DNA from: Membranihabitans maritimus
Lineage (GTDB): Bacteria > Bacteroidota > Bacteroidia > Chitinophagales > Saprospiraceae
Length of the DNA stretch: 64,000 nt
Direction of reading: 5' to 3'
Assembly (NCBI RefSeq): GCF_021729145.1
Contig: NZ_JAJSLW010000009.1
Coordinates: forward strand, 1 to 64,000
Below, piece by piece: positions 27,591 through 36,585 of the stretch. The first letter of the stretch is position 1. Each line of letters opens with the position of its first letter. The notes beneath the pieces are model-generated. The model made no database searches. It was given only the letters and a program-made list of their open reading frames with translations, and was not told where the DNA came from. The position numbers and the translations under genes were made by a program.

Positions 27591-28337
27591 TCAAGAAGTT
27601 TTTGAATCGGGAAGGTTTTTACCTATTTTTTTTCCTGTTTCTATTAATAAACCAATAAACTTTTGAAAATCGGAGTGGGACATAGCTTTAAGGACTCCGA
27701 AAGCATTTACCCGTGGAATAGGTTTTTGAAGAGTTTCATTAAAAGCGCTGTATAAAACTGATAGGAGCTGTGTGCCCTCCTTTCCCAATGTATTAATGTC
27801 CAAGCCGTTGTCTGTTAGAAAACGCATCCAGTCATCTACCTGGTCGACTGCAAACGTAATTATATCTTCACTCTGCTTTGTAGTCTCTATTGCCTGATAG
27901 GCGAAGTCCAGTACTTCCGGGGATGAAGCAGTCTCAAGTAGATTTTGTACTTTATTACATCTTTCTTCTACATCGATTCCTTTTTCACTTGCTTGTCTCA
28001 TTAAGGAATCAAAGATGTTGGCCATATCACTTACCGCATTCGGTAATTGTTCCGAAAGATCAAGCAATATTTGTAATCTAGAAATTGTTTCTGTTTGTGT
28101 AAGTCGATTCAATAAGGTAAGGGAATCTTCAATTCTTTTTTCCGGATCCTGGTTTTGAAGTTGAATTTGGGTGGCATATTGATCCATGGTATTTGTTATA
28201 TCCGAGATTATTTCCGGTACCCTGTCAACGATACTTGAAAGCGATTGGATCTTATGATCCATTTCATTCAACTTTTCTAATATCTGAGATAGAAGAACCT
28301 TTTGTTCTATTATTATTTCAGGTTTTTCATTTTTCAT
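27591..28337 (-). CDS. DUF1641 domain protein paired with SQR
   Basis: This 248-residue helical protein contains the DUF1641 core near residues 185-230 (GLDINTLGKEGTQLLSVLYSAFNETL, ..AMSHSDFQKFIGLLIETGK). The first half is amphipathic helix without membrane segments (LEKLNEMDHKIQSLSSIVD). DUF1641 proteins are regularly encoded beside sulfide:quinone oxidoreductases or formate dehydrogenase subunits and may be accessory or membrane-tethering subunits; the exact role is unknown. It follows the SQR gene by 10 bases and must share its promoter. Confidence 0.8.
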   Translation of the reverse strand: MKNEKPEIIIEQKVLLSQILEKLNEMDHKIQSLSSIVDRVPEIISDITNTMDQYATQIQLQNQDPEKRIEDSLTLLNRLTQTETISRLQILLDLSEQLPNAVSDMANIFDSLMRQASEKGIDVEERCNKVQNLLETASSPEVLDFAYQAIETTKQSEDIITFAVDQVDDWMRFLTDNGLDINTLGKEGTQLLSVLYSAFNETLQKPIPRVNAFGVLKAMSHSDFQKFIGLLIETGKKIGKNLPDSKTS

Positions 28338-28347
28338 TTTCAGGATT

Positions 28348-29544
28348 TTAAGCGGTTCCTTTTAAAATTTTATTCCAGTACATCCATGGAAGGACATTCT
28401 TTTTCAACATGTACATACTAAATCGTTCCTGAGACTGGTCAAAAGGGAATGATTCCGCTGGTTGGCCCTCATAATCAAATTCAGCCAGAATAAGTTTCCC
28501 AATTCCAGTTACAAGTGGACATGATCCGTATCCATTGTATTGGGCAGGTAAAGGTAAGTTGTTCATTAAAGCCAAAAGATTTTGCACCACTACCGGGGCT
28601 TGTTTTCTGACCGCAGCACCGGTTTTGGCATTTGGTGTATTAGTAGCGTCTCCCAGTCCGAAAATATTGTTGTATCTTTTGTGCTGCATAGTATATTTAT
28701 TGACATCAATCCAACCCTTTTCATCTGCCAAAGGACTATGGATAATAAACTCAGGGGCACTCTGGGGAGGGGTTACATGTATTAAGTCAAAATCTTTTAC
28801 TACTTCTGATGTTTTTCCTTCGGAATCGGTCACCTTAAAGGTGGCTTTTTTATTGGGCCCGTCAATTTTTATCAAGTCGTGTCTATGATTGGCTTTTATT
28901 CCGTAATTATCAACTACTTTTTGTAATGTTTTGGCATATTTTTTTACTCCGAAAATAACTTTTCCTGCGTTACAGAATTCTACATTGGTGTTTTTTAAAA
29001 CACCTTTTCTATTAAATATATCACTGGCCAGGTACATGATTTTTTGTGGAGCTCCGCCACATTTGACAGGAGTCCCGGGACTGGTAAAAAGAGCTGTACC
29101 GCCGTTGAAATCTTTAACGACATCCCAGGTGTAAGTGCATTGATCAAATGAATAGTTACTACATACATTGTTCTTACCCAGCGTTTCCTGAAGACCTTCC
29201 ACCCATTCCCATCGAAGTTGAATACCTGGACTGACTACCAGGTAATCGTAAGTAAAGGCTATTTGGTCACGGGTAATAACCGTGTTTTTTTCGGGTGTAA
29301 AAGTATCAGCGTATTTCCGAATCCATTCCACGTTATCAGGCATTACATCCGACTGTTCCCTGACCGTATCTGCCACATTAAATTGTCCTCCTCCCACCAA
29401 TGTCCATGCGGGTTGATAGTAATGTTTGTCTGAAGGTTCTAAAATTCCAATGTCTAGATTGGGATCTTTAAGAAGGAGTTGTGCTGCAACGGAAATTCCT
29501 GCATTTCCGCCCCCAACAATGAGAATCTGATAGTGATTTTTCAT
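28348..29544 (-). CDS. sulfide:quinone oxidoreductase-like flavoprotein (SQR)
   Basis: The 398-residue FAD enzyme starts ILIVGGGNAGISVAAQLLL (dinucleotide fold). It carries PVKCGGAPQKIMYL with a redox cysteine near residue 161, the pattern of mitochondrial-type (type II) SQR, and a second FAD motif NNIFGLGDATNTPNAKTGAAVRKQ. A late YGSCPLVTGIGKLILAEFDY holds another cysteine. It oxidises sulfide to persulfide/polysulfide and passes electrons to the quinone pool at the membrane. A degenerate copy of the dyad shared by three other sulfur genes lies 72 bases upstream. Confidence 0.88.
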   Translation of the reverse strand: MKNHYQILIVGGGNAGISVAAQLLLKDPNLDIGILEPSDKHYYQPAWTLVGGGQFNVADTVREQSDVMPDNVEWIRKYADTFTPEKNTVITRDQIAFTYDYLVVSPGIQLRWEWVEGLQETLGKNNVCSNYSFDQCTYTWDVVKDFNGGTALFTSPGTPVKCGGAPQKIMYLASDIFNRKGVLKNTNVEFCNAGKVIFGVKKYAKTLQKVVDNYGIKANHRHDLIKIDGPNKKATFKVTDSEGKTSEVVKDFDLIHVTPPQSAPEFIIHSPLADEKGWIDVNKYTMQHKRYNNIFGLGDATNTPNAKTGAAVRKQAPVVVQNLLALMNNLPLPAQYNGYGSCPLVTGIGKLILAEFDYEGQPAESFPFDQSQERFSMYMLKKNVLPWMYWNKILKGTA

Positions 29545-29579
29545 GTGAACATTTTTTATTGAAAACTATGATTATTACT

Positions 29580-29624
29580 TAAATATAAGTTGATAGCTTT
29601 TGAGGGTGTGTAAGAAATGTCACA
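29580..29624 (-). promoter_or_regulatory. SQR promoter with degenerate TGTAAC-N4-GTTACA dyad
   Basis: The plus strand reads TGTAAGAAATGTCACA at 29609-29624, with two mismatches to the TGTAAC-N4-GTTACA dyad found at three other sulfur promoters here. On the minus strand TATATTTA (29587 to 29580) matches the -7 box TAnnTTTG in 7 of 8 positions. The dyad centre is 29.5 bp upstream of the first T of that box, the same spacing as at the other sites. This suggests activation by the same Crp/Fnr-type regulator. Confidence 0.55.
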
Positions 29625-29972
29625 TTAGATCTTTTTCAGGATAAAAAGTGGAATTTTGTTCTATTTGATTGAAATCCTCTTTTTAGATTTTTTATCCTCT
29701 TGATATCAACTATTTTACCATTTGGTTTATTTGAAAATATTTTCCTGTATTATTTAAGGAAGTTGGGTATACCTTATTGATGGTTGTGATGTTGTATGCT
29801 ACTGTTAGAAGTGAACGATTATAAATTTTGTTTGAAGTGGTGGATGGTCTTTATGAAACCGGATTGTAAAGCTAAATTTATGTAATATAGTAAGGGTATT
29901 ATTTGATATGATTTGAGATTTATGCCCCAATTTTAAAAAGGATGTAAGTTTTACTAATGAAAATAATGTACT

Positions 29973-30146
29973 GTGAATTCGGTCGGATATGAGAGGACCC
30001 AGCATGAGTATTTATTATACTCGGCGGGTGAATTCTTTTCCCCTAAGATATTATACAGAAGAGGTCAATTATCTGGTAAAATAGAAGTGCTTGACAAAAT
30101 TAGAATTCAAAAATTCTTGTGCAATGGAAAGATCCCTGTTGTATAA
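29973..30146 (+). CDS. possible small protein or gene remnant
   Basis: A GTG-started frame of 57 codons gives a protein-like sequence (EYLLYSAGEFFSPKILYRR, LSGKIEVLDKIRIQKFL). I do not recognise it, there is no strong ribosome-binding site, and a stop lies just upstream. It may be a real small gene or the remnant of a larger one. Confidence 0.22.
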   Translation: MNSVGYERTQHEYLLYSAGEFFSPKILYRRGQLSGKIEVLDKIRIQKFLCNGKIPVV

Positions 30147-30169
30147 AGAGGTGTCATTTTTGTTCTTTT

Positions 30170-31144
30170 TTATTCAATTGATTTTTTTTGGTCTTCCATT
30201 TTTTTAAAGTGTTTTCTGAATAAGAAACTTTCTTTTATGGCATCCATTATTTGGTTGAAAGATTCGGTTCCTTCCCGAATGTTTTTCAGACTGGATTCTA
30301 TATCGTTCTTTAGGTTAGGGTCCGCAGAAATGAGATTAGAAAATTGCTCATTCAGGTTAAAATCAGTAAGTAGTGAATCAAGATCACTGGAAATATTCTT
30401 AGTATTGGCACTAGCTATTTTGATTTCATCAATTATATTTAATATTCCAGCACCCATGGTGGAATCACTAAGAAGTGCCAATAACGAGCCTTCACTGTTA
30501 TTTATCATGCGGAGTTTATACTCCAGATCACTGGATATTTTACGTGAATGTACACTGGCTTCTTTAAGATTGGATATTGTTTGCTCAAATTGTATTGCTA
30601 ATACAGTGTCGGTCAATAAGGTATTAATTATACTTTCTTTATTCCCGATCTTTGCTATACCCCGGGTCAATTCGGTGGTGATCATAAGCAAATTAGAATT
30701 GGTCTGTTCCAGTTTTTCCAATGCATTGTCCATGCTAAAGATTTTGCGGGTGGGCAGGTAATCGTTGTTTTTGATAGAAGAGGTGGATTCTGTTCCAGGA
30801 CTGATATTTATTAATTTGTTTCCCATCAAACCGTCTGTTCCAATGGATGCGACGGCATCTTTTTTTAAAAATTGTTGTATATCCTCAGTAATGGTCATTT
30901 GTACTTCTATAGATGTGTCGTTTACAATTATGATGTCTTTGACCGTACCGATTTCTATACCATTGTATCTTACGTTATTTCCTTTGTGCAACCCGTTTAC
31001 ATTTTGAAACACTGCATTAAGTTGGAAATTGGATCCAAACATATTTTGTCTCGCGCCAATGAAGTACATAGAGGCTATTAAAAGAAAAGTTCCGGTCACG
31101 ATAAAAATTCCGAGCCATATGTTTTGTATGTTTTCCTTTATCAT
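30170..31144 (-). CDS. MCE (MlaD-like) lipid-binding protein
   Basis: The 324-residue protein has one N-terminal transmembrane anchor (IWLGIFIVTGTFLLIASMYFIG) and then the MCE domain (LNAVFQNVNGLHKGNNVRYNGIEIGTVKDI, ASIGTDGLMGNKLINISPGT). A long helical C-terminal tail runs from about residue 140. It is the periplasmic substrate-binding subunit of an Mla-type ABC system that moves phospholipids between membranes. It is the last of three genes in order permease, ATPase, MCE, 9 bases after the ATPase gene. Confidence 0.88.
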   Translation of the reverse strand: MIKENIQNIWLGIFIVTGTFLLIASMYFIGARQNMFGSNFQLNAVFQNVNGLHKGNNVRYNGIEIGTVKDIIIVNDTSIEVQMTITEDIQQFLKKDAVASIGTDGLMGNKLINISPGTESTSSIKNNDYLPTRKIFSMDNALEKLEQTNSNLLMITTELTRGIAKIGNKESIINTLLTDTVLAIQFEQTISNLKEASVHSRKISSDLEYKLRMINNSEGSLLALLSDSTMGAGILNIIDEIKIASANTKNISSDLDSLLTDFNLNEQFSNLISADPNLKNDIESSLKNIREGTESFNQIMDAIKESFLFRKHFKKMEDQKKSIE

Positions 31145-31153
31145 AATGGTAAT

Positions 31154-31927
31154 TTATAGAAAAAATGATTTCACCCTTTCATCGTCGGAGTGAGAAAGTT
31201 CTTCAAAACTTCCCTGTGCATAGTTAATTCCGTCCATTAAAATCACAATTCGATCAGCAATTAGTTCTATGCATCGTATATCATGCGAGATAACAATAGA
31301 AGATATATTATAAATTTTTTGTACCTCCAGCATAAGGTTGGTGATTTCTTTGGCAGTTATAGGGTCCAGGCCGGTAGTGGGTTCGTCGTATAGTATAATT
31401 TCGGGTTTCATAATCAGGGTGCGCGCGATACTAACTCGTTTCTTCATCCCACCTGATAATTCAGCAGGCATTAGATCGACAGCATCAGGCAATCCTACGT
31501 TGGTCAAAGCTTCTTCCACCATTGAATTGATATTTTCTTTTGATTTTGATATCCTTAATCTTTTCAGTGGAAATTCAAGGTTTTCCCTTACAGTCATGGA
31601 GTCATAAAGAGCATTAGATTGAAACAAGAAGCCCATTTTACTTCTTATTATATCCATGTCTTTGGGCGATAATTTGAGTGTGTTCTGTCCGAATATTTCT
31701 ATTTCTCCTTTATCGGGTGGAACCAGTCCAATAATACATTTAATCAAAATTGATTTTCCACTCCCTGACTTACCTAAAACAACAACATTTTCGCCCCGTT
31801 TTAATGTTAAATTAAATCCATTGAGAATGTGTTTATCACCAAATGATTTATGCAAATCTTTTAAATGAATTGCAATATCAGCATTGGCTAAATCCATAGT
31901 GAGCTTGATATTTTGGATGAGTGCCAT
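31154..31927 (-). CDS. Mla-type ABC transporter ATPase (MlaF-like)
   Basis: This 257-residue ATPase has Walker A GKSGSGKSIL near residue 53, LFQSNALYDSMTVRENLEFPL, signature ELSGGMKKRVSIARTL, Walker B IILYDEPTTGLDPITA and the H-loop ISHD. The ALYDSMTVRENL and GGMKKR variants are typical of MlaF. It energises the lipid transporter with the MlaE-like and MCE subunits. The start at 31927 lies 5 bases after the permease gene; a second ATG (31897) ten codons in is also possible. Confidence 0.9.
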   Translation of the reverse strand: MALIQNIKLTMDLANADIAIHLKDLHKSFGDKHILNGFNLTLKRGENVVVLGKSGSGKSILIKCIIGLVPPDKGEIEIFGQNTLKLSPKDMDIIRSKMGFLFQSNALYDSMTVRENLEFPLKRLRISKSKENINSMVEEALTNVGLPDAVDLMPAELSGGMKKRVSIARTLIMKPEIILYDEPTTGLDPITAKEITNLMLEVQKIYNISSIVISHDIRCIELIADRIVILMDGINYAQGSFEELSHSDDERVKSFFL

Positions 31928-31932
31928 AATCT

Positions 31933-32706
31933 TTATAATTCAAAAAGCAGATCACTAAGCTGAGCAATGATTAAATCTATTATAAATATTGCGAGTGATG
32001 AGGTGACAACGGCTGAATTGGCGGACCGGCCGACTCCCGCTGTACCTTTTTTTGTTTGATAGCCCATAAAGCAACCAATAATCCCAATAAAAAAACCGAA
32101 TAATATACTTTTAAAAACGGATGGGAATATATCAGTATAATTCAATGCCACAAAAACCTGCCTGAAAAATAAAGGAAAACTGATTGAATCTTTTAGGTTG
32201 ATAGCGGTAAAGCATCCGGCTAATGCAATGGTGTCAGCCAGAATGACCAAAAGGGGCAGCATTAAAGTCGTAGCAATTACTCTTGAAACCACCAAAAATT
32301 TGTAGGGATTAGTACCTGATACTTCCATGGCGTCAATTTGTTCAGTAACCCTCATAGATCCAAGTTCCGCTCCTATGCCCGAACCTATTTTTCCAGCGCA
32401 AATAAGGGCTGTGATCACTGGGCCTATTTCCCTGATAATAGATAATGACACCATTGAGGGAAGCCATGATTCAGCACCGAATTCGACCAAGGTCGGGCGA
32501 GATTGAATAGTAAGAACCAGTCCCAGAATGAAAGCAGTAATGCTCACCAGGCCCAAAGATAGAAATCCGAGGAGGTAACTTTGTCTGGCGATTTCTTTCC
32601 ATTCAAACGGTGGTCGGACTACTTCTTTTATAAACCGGACTCCAAAATGAAATAATTCGGCGATTGTGATAAAATAAATACGTGCGCTGACAATAATAAA
32701 TCTCAA
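31933..32706 (-). CDS. Mla-type ABC transporter permease (MlaE-like)
   Basis: The 257-residue membrane protein matches MlaE: VSITAFILGLVLTIQSRPTLVEFGAESW, SIIREIGPVITALICAGKIGSGIGAELGSMRVTEQIDAMEVSG and the late FFIGIIGCFMGYQTKKGTAGVGRSANSAVV. It is the inner-membrane core of the lipid transporter. TTG at 32706 is the only plausible start, because no ATG or GTG occurs in the N-terminal region before conserved sequence. It is the first gene of the operon. Confidence 0.9.
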   Translation of the reverse strand: MRFIIVSARIYFITIAELFHFGVRFIKEVVRPPFEWKEIARQSYLLGFLSLGLVSITAFILGLVLTIQSRPTLVEFGAESWLPSMVSLSIIREIGPVITALICAGKIGSGIGAELGSMRVTEQIDAMEVSGTNPYKFLVVSRVIATTLMLPLLVILADTIALAGCFTAINLKDSISFPLFFRQVFVALNYTDIFPSVFKSILFGFFIGIIGCFMGYQTKKGTAGVGRSANSAVVTSSLAIFIIDLIIAQLSDLLFEL

Positions 32707-32981
32707 TGCTTTTTTATTAGGTTAGGTAGTAATGGCTGTTAATTTATCACTAAATGAAATAATTGAAAATGATTTTCATACATCACTTTGATGATTATGA
32801 TCAGTAGCGCTTCCAATCAAACTTGTTTACACTTTTGTATTTGGTCTGTTTATTTACGGTCAGATATTAGGAATATATCTGATTTAATAAACTCCTTTTC
32901 CGAACATGGATCCACCGTATCCGAAGCTGAAGAATAGAACATCTGATATCGTCTTTTTGTATTAGTTTTCGTTCCCGGGAA

Positions 32982-33281
32982 TTATCGATTGTACATGACC
33001 TGTTTCCGAACTTTGAGTTGTCTTTCAAGATCTTGCACTGTCTCAGCAATAGCTGCTTCGAAACTTGTTTCATCAGAAGAAGCGAAAATATCTTTACCGG
33101 GAATACTCAATTGAATTTCACAAATTTTCCCTTTACCATATGTTCCCTTTTCTTTTTTGAAAAATACTTCCGCCCTTATAATCCATTCATATTTTTGACT
33201 CAACTTATCCAGGTGCTTTGTGACCATTTCTTCTAAATACGTATTAGTTTCGCTCTTGATGAATTGAATATTTACTGTCAT
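32982..33281 (-). CDS. hpf: ribosome hibernation promoting factor, short type (HPF/RaiA)
   Basis: The 99-residue protein has the S30AE fold: VNIQFIKSETNTYLEEMVTKHLDKLSQKY, then IRAEVFFKK, KICEIQLSIPGKDIFASSDETSFEAAIAETVQDLERQLKVRK. It binds the 30S decoding region and stabilises idle ribosomes in stationary phase. It lacks the C-terminal dimerisation domain of long HPF. It is divergent from pfkA; a TCTAATCC/GGATTAGA inverted repeat sits 44 bases upstream of its start. Confidence 0.88.
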   Translation of the reverse strand: MTVNIQFIKSETNTYLEEMVTKHLDKLSQKYEWIIRAEVFFKKEKGTYGKGKICEIQLSIPGKDIFASSDETSFEAAIAETVQDLERQLKVRKQVMYNR

Positions 33282-33324
33282 TTTGTTATTGATTTATAAT
33301 GTTTTGTTGATATCTTTAGATCAC

Positions 33325-33348
33325 TCTAATCCAAATCCAAGGATTAGA
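33325..33348. repeat. 8-bp inverted repeat between hpf and pfkA
   Basis: TCTAATCC (33325-33332) and GGATTAGA (33341-33348) form a perfect 8-bp dyad with an 8-base spacer in the shared upstream region. It could be an operator or a leader hairpin; nothing in the sequence decides. Confidence 0.4.
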
Positions 33349-33492
33349 AATTAATGCTATTTGCTGCTATATTTTTCGTTATGTCAAAACTATTTATTTG
33401 AGAGTCTTTATCCATTGATCAATATTCTACGCAGGGATGATATTGATCATTTTGTGTATTATTTTTTGCTTACATATATACGTTATATAAAA

Positions 33493-34470
33493 ATGATGAA
33501 AAAATTAGCTATTATGACTTCAGGTGGAGATGCACCGGGACTGAATGCTTGTATCAGGTCTTTAATTCGTACGGCTACATGGTATGGGATAGAAGTTGCC
33601 GGGATTAGGTACGGATTCGAAGGAATGATTTCAGGAGATTTCATAGAGCTGAATTCAGAATCTGCCGGGAATATAATTCAGAAGGGAGGAACTATTCTCA
33701 AGTCTTCCAGAAGCAAAAGATTCAGGACTTCACAAGGTCGGAAAAGTGCATATCTTCAATTGAAGGAAAAGGGGATAGACATTGTCATTGTTATCGGAGG
33801 AGATGGTTCTTTACGGGGAGCCAGTATCCTTTCGGAAGAATATGCAGACTTGTCGATTGTTGGTATTCCCAAGACCATAGATAATGATGTGACGGGGACG
33901 GATTATAGTATTGGGTTTGATACGGCTGTAAATACGGCTATGGAAGCAGTTGATAAGATCAGAGATACAGCAGAGTCTCATGATCGTGTTTTTGTAGTGG
34001 AGGTTATGGGAAGAGATGCTGGATACCTGGCGTTTGATATTGGAATGGCCTGTGGAGCTGAAGGAATTCTTATCCCTGAAACAACCGCAGATTTTTCGTA
34101 TTTGGAACGCAGTTTTGTTAGGGGATGGGATCGAAAGAAAACATCTCTAATCGTCATAGTGGCAGAAGGCGATGAAAGCGGTGGTGCTTTCCAAATATCC
34201 GAGCGTATTAAAAAACTTTGTCCGGAAAAAGATGTGCGGCTATCCATATTGGGGCATATTCAAAGGGGAGGATCACCAACGGCTTCTGATAGAATTTTAG
34301 CCACTAGATTGGGACATGCTGCTATAGAAACAGTCATGGAAGGGGGGCGAAATACCATGGTCGGAATAGTTAATAAAAAAATCGCCTATACCCCTCTGAC
34401 CAGTGTGGAAAAGAGAAGTATGGATATAGACAGTAAATCCCTTCAATTATTAGAGATATTAATTACATAG
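33493..34470 (+). CDS. pfkA: 6-phosphofructokinase
   Basis: The 325-residue product starts MMKKLAIMTSGGDAPGLNACIR. It carries IVIGGDGSLRGA (Gly at the ATP site), GIPKTIDNDVTGTDYSIGFDTA with the catalytic Asp, EVMGRDAGYLA and LGHIQRGGSPTASDRILAT, all in standard positions for group A phosphofructokinase. It phosphorylates fructose 6-phosphate to the 1,6-bisphosphate in glycolysis. I start at ATG 33493; the open frame reaches back to 33361 but the extra 44 residues are not family sequence. Confidence 0.96.
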   Translation: MMKKLAIMTSGGDAPGLNACIRSLIRTATWYGIEVAGIRYGFEGMISGDFIELNSESAGNIIQKGGTILKSSRSKRFRTSQGRKSAYLQLKEKGIDIVIVIGGDGSLRGASILSEEYADLSIVGIPKTIDNDVTGTDYSIGFDTAVNTAMEAVDKIRDTAESHDRVFVVEVMGRDAGYLAFDIGMACGAEGILIPETTADFSYLERSFVRGWDRKKTSLIVIVAEGDESGGAFQISERIKKLCPEKDVRLSILGHIQRGGSPTASDRILATRLGHAAIETVMEGGRNTMVGIVNKKIAYTPLTSVEKRSMDIDSKSLQLLEILIT

Positions 34471-34854
34471 TCCATGAAATAGTAATAAATGGGAAATCCA
34501 TTGCTTTTTTAGGATACTTGCCTGTCTAAATATAGAAAAGGGTACCTGATATTATGAAATGGATTAAGTGCCAATTCATAATCTTAGAATTCTTACTCTT
34601 TTGATTCAATGGAAAGAGAAGGGAGAATTGGTGGAGTGATCCATTTAATTGAAAATATATTCGGATACTAATGGTTTGAGAATAGGCCCTTTAGTAGTTG
34701 GTCTATTCTATTGGTCTTTTATAGCAACTCAATTGAACAAATTTTATACAATTTGATCATGATTTAGTTTGTGAAATGAGTGTAACAATAGTTACAAATT
34801 TATTGCAGTGGCAGTGGTTATGTTTACACTTCATTTTTAAAACAAACTAGCTAT
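34471..34854 (+). other. intergenic, 384 bp before the YeeE/YedE pair
   Basis: It holds the dyad/promoter at 34781-34826 near its right end. The rest, following the pfkA stop, is AT-rich and shows no gene or strong hairpin. Confidence 0.5.
34781..34826 (+). promoter_or_regulatory. TGTAAC-AATA-GTTACA dyad and -7 box of the YeeE/YedE operon
   Basis: TGTAACAATAGTTACA (34781-34796) is a perfect inverted repeat. TATGTTTA at 34819-34826 matches the -7 box TAnnTTTG in 7 of 8 positions and starts 30.5 bp after the dyad centre. This puts the dyad near -41.5 from the likely transcript start, the class II activator position for Crp/Fnr-type dimers. The start codon follows at 34855. Confidence 0.7.
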
Positions 34855-35430
34855 ATGGATAAAGTAGTAGAAATTCTAAGCCAACCATGGCCCTGGTATG
34901 TAGCAGGACCATTAATTGCATTGATCATGGGACTCTTAATTTATTTTGGAAATACTTTTGGAATATCCAGTAATTTCCGAACGGTGTGTGCAATGACCAT
35001 AGGAGGTAAACAATGTTCTTTCTTTGATTTTAATTGGAAGGACCAGATTTGGAATCTGGTTTTTCTGGGAGGTACTGTTATTGGAGGTTTTCTAGCTTCG
35101 GAGTATCTTTCCTCCGATTTGCCAATATTATTGAATGAAAAAACCATTAAAGAACTCGTGGAATTGAAGGTGTATTCTCCAGAAGATGGTATTAATCCTA
35201 CTTCTCTTTTTAACTGGGAGACCCTTTTTACCTTGAAGGGTTTTCTCATATTTATAGTCGGAGGATTTCTTGTCGGTTTTGGTACTAGATATGCTGGAGG
35301 ATGTACCTCTGGCCATGCCATAAGTGGGTTAAGTAATCTTCAATTACCTTCACTTATTGCAGTAGTTGGATTTTTCATAGGGGGATTAGTAATGACCTAT
35401 TTTTTGCTTCCTTTTATACTTTCACTTTAA
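34855..35430 (+). CDS. YeeE/YedE sulfur transporter, N-terminal half
   Basis: This 191-residue membrane protein has about five hydrophobic segments and the conserved motif GARYAGGCTSGHAISG-like (here GTRYAGGCTSGHAISG), whose Cys is essential in the thiosulfate permease TsuA. YeeE/YedE proteins import thiosulfate or related sulfur species. Here the transporter is split into two genes; the second half follows 12 bases later. The unit is preceded by the dyad shared with the other sulfur genes. Confidence 0.87.
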   Translation: MDKVVEILSQPWPWYVAGPLIALIMGLLIYFGNTFGISSNFRTVCAMTIGGKQCSFFDFNWKDQIWNLVFLGGTVIGGFLASEYLSSDLPILLNEKTIKELVELKVYSPEDGINPTSLFNWETLFTLKGFLIFIVGGFLVGFGTRYAGGCTSGHAISGLSNLQLPSLIAVVGFFIGGLVMTYFLLPFILSL

Positions 35431-35442
35431 ATATAATATTGT

Positions 35443-35856
35443 ATGAAATTTATAAAGTATTTGGTTTTAGGCGTATTCTTTGGAATTATACTATCGAAAG
35501 CGGAAGTTATTTCGTGGTATAGAATATATGAGATGTTTAAATTTCAGTCCTTTCATATGTATGGTGTAATTGGTTCTGCCGTATTAGTAGGGATTATATT
35601 TATAGCAATCGTAAAGAAGACAAATTTAAAATCACTATATGGTGAGACCATTGTTATTCCTCCAAAGCAACTAAGTATCCCCAGGTACCTTTATGGAGGT
35701 ATTATTTTTGGACTAGGATGGGCTTTGTTAGGCGCTTGTCCGGGACCTATGTTTATCTTACTGGGGTCGGGTTATTCGGTTCTGATTATTCCCATACTTG
35801 CCGCCATTTTGGGCACATATACGTATGGAGTGGTTCGGGATAAGATCCCTCATTAA
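35443..35856 (+). CDS. YeeE/YedE sulfur transporter, C-terminal half
   Basis: The 137-residue membrane protein carries GWALLGACPGPMFILLGSGYS, the second conserved-Cys motif of the YeeE/YedE family, with about four hydrophobic segments. Together with the preceding gene it rebuilds a full-length transporter; the pseudo-twofold halves presumably assemble in the inner membrane. Two-gene versions are widespread in Bacteroidota and Proteobacteria. Confidence 0.87.
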   Translation: MKFIKYLVLGVFFGIILSKAEVISWYRIYEMFKFQSFHMYGVIGSAVLVGIIFIAIVKKTNLKSLYGETIVIPPKQLSIPRYLYGGIIFGLGWALLGACPGPMFILLGSGYSVLIIPILAAILGTYTYGVVRDKIPH

Positions 35857-36153
35857 AATATCATTAAGTATTCATTAACTAAATAATTTACCCGAGACCT
35901 GAAAGGTTGTTCGGTTCGGTCCAAGAAAATAGAAATATGTCTAAGCAAAAAGAAAACCTAATGCAGATATAGGGTAGCCACAGTTACGGAGTTACCGGAT
36001 GTGCACTGGTTAATTAGTAATATCTTTTATTGGAAACCGGTCAGATTTTTATGTTTCGGCCATAATCAATATTGATCACGATTATAATACCTATTGATGC
36101 TTGTCATTGTAAGGAATTTTATAATATTTCAAATTGTGCTAAAATTCATATTT

Positions 36154-36585
36154 ATGGACAAATTACAGTTAAAAAGAGAAGTATTGCAAGATGCCGTTAA
36201 AAGGCAGCAGGAAATTATTGATGATTTCAAAAGTAGGATCGAATATCTTCAATCTGATAAAGTAGAAGAGGATGAAATTCACTCAGATAACCAGGAATTG
36301 GTCGAAAGCTACGAACAGGAATTAAACTTTGTAATCATAGAAATGGACGTATTAAAAAGCCTGAATATTGAGGAAGTCTTTGATGAAATACAATTAGGTT
36401 CCATCGTAGTGACTGACCAAATGAATTTTTTCCCCTCGGTAAGTATTGAAAAATTCGAATCCAATGGAACAACATATTTTGGAATTTCCGAAAAAGCGCC
36501 CCTCTACGAAAAAATGAAGGGGAAATCAAAAGGGGAAGCTTTTAGTTTTAATGATATGACGTATACAGTTAAAGATGTCTTTTGA
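36154..36585 (+). CDS. GreA/GreB-like protein
   Basis: The 143-residue product has an N-terminal helical region with coiled-coil character (REVLQDAVKRQQEIIDDFKSRIEYLQ, NQELVESYEQELNFVIIEMDVL). A compact beta domain follows from about residue 80 (IQLGSIVVTDQMNFFPSV, APLYEKMKGKSKGEAFSFNDMTYTVKDV), where the last part resembles the FKBP-like domain of GreA-type transcript cleavage factors. Similarity is weak. It may act at the RNA polymerase secondary channel or be a Gre-like regulator. I start at ATG 36154; the 20 upstream codons are hydrophobic and unlike the family. Confidence 0.55.
   Translation: MDKLQLKREVLQDAVKRQQEIIDDFKSRIEYLQSDKVEEDEIHSDNQELVESYEQELNFVIIEMDVLKSLNIEEVFDEIQLGSIVVTDQMNFFPSVSIEKFESNGTTYFGISEKAPLYEKMKGKSKGEAFSFNDMTYTVKDVF

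Larger units (their letters stand above)
29545..30169. other. intergenic, 625 bp between SQR and MCE operons
   Basis: The left end holds the SQR operator/promoter (29580-29624). A protein-like 57-codon plus-strand frame lies at 29973-30146 (listed separately). The rest is AT-rich with no recognisable feature. Confidence 0.45.

Noticed and set aside
32850-32942. A 30-codon minus-strand ATG frame after hpf, plus a frame ending SFGYGGSMFGKGVY
   Set aside because: Both are short, overlap each other in different frames and have no start or neighbour support.
34471-34854. A possible extra small gene between pfkA and the YeeE/YedE pair
   Set aside because: No frame of useful length with a start; only the operator and promoter are supported.
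35900-36080. Hairpin-rich sequence before the GreA-like gene that might be a small RNA or tRNA
   Set aside because: ACCT/AGGT and other short repeats do not fold into a cloverleaf, and there is no T-loop consensus.
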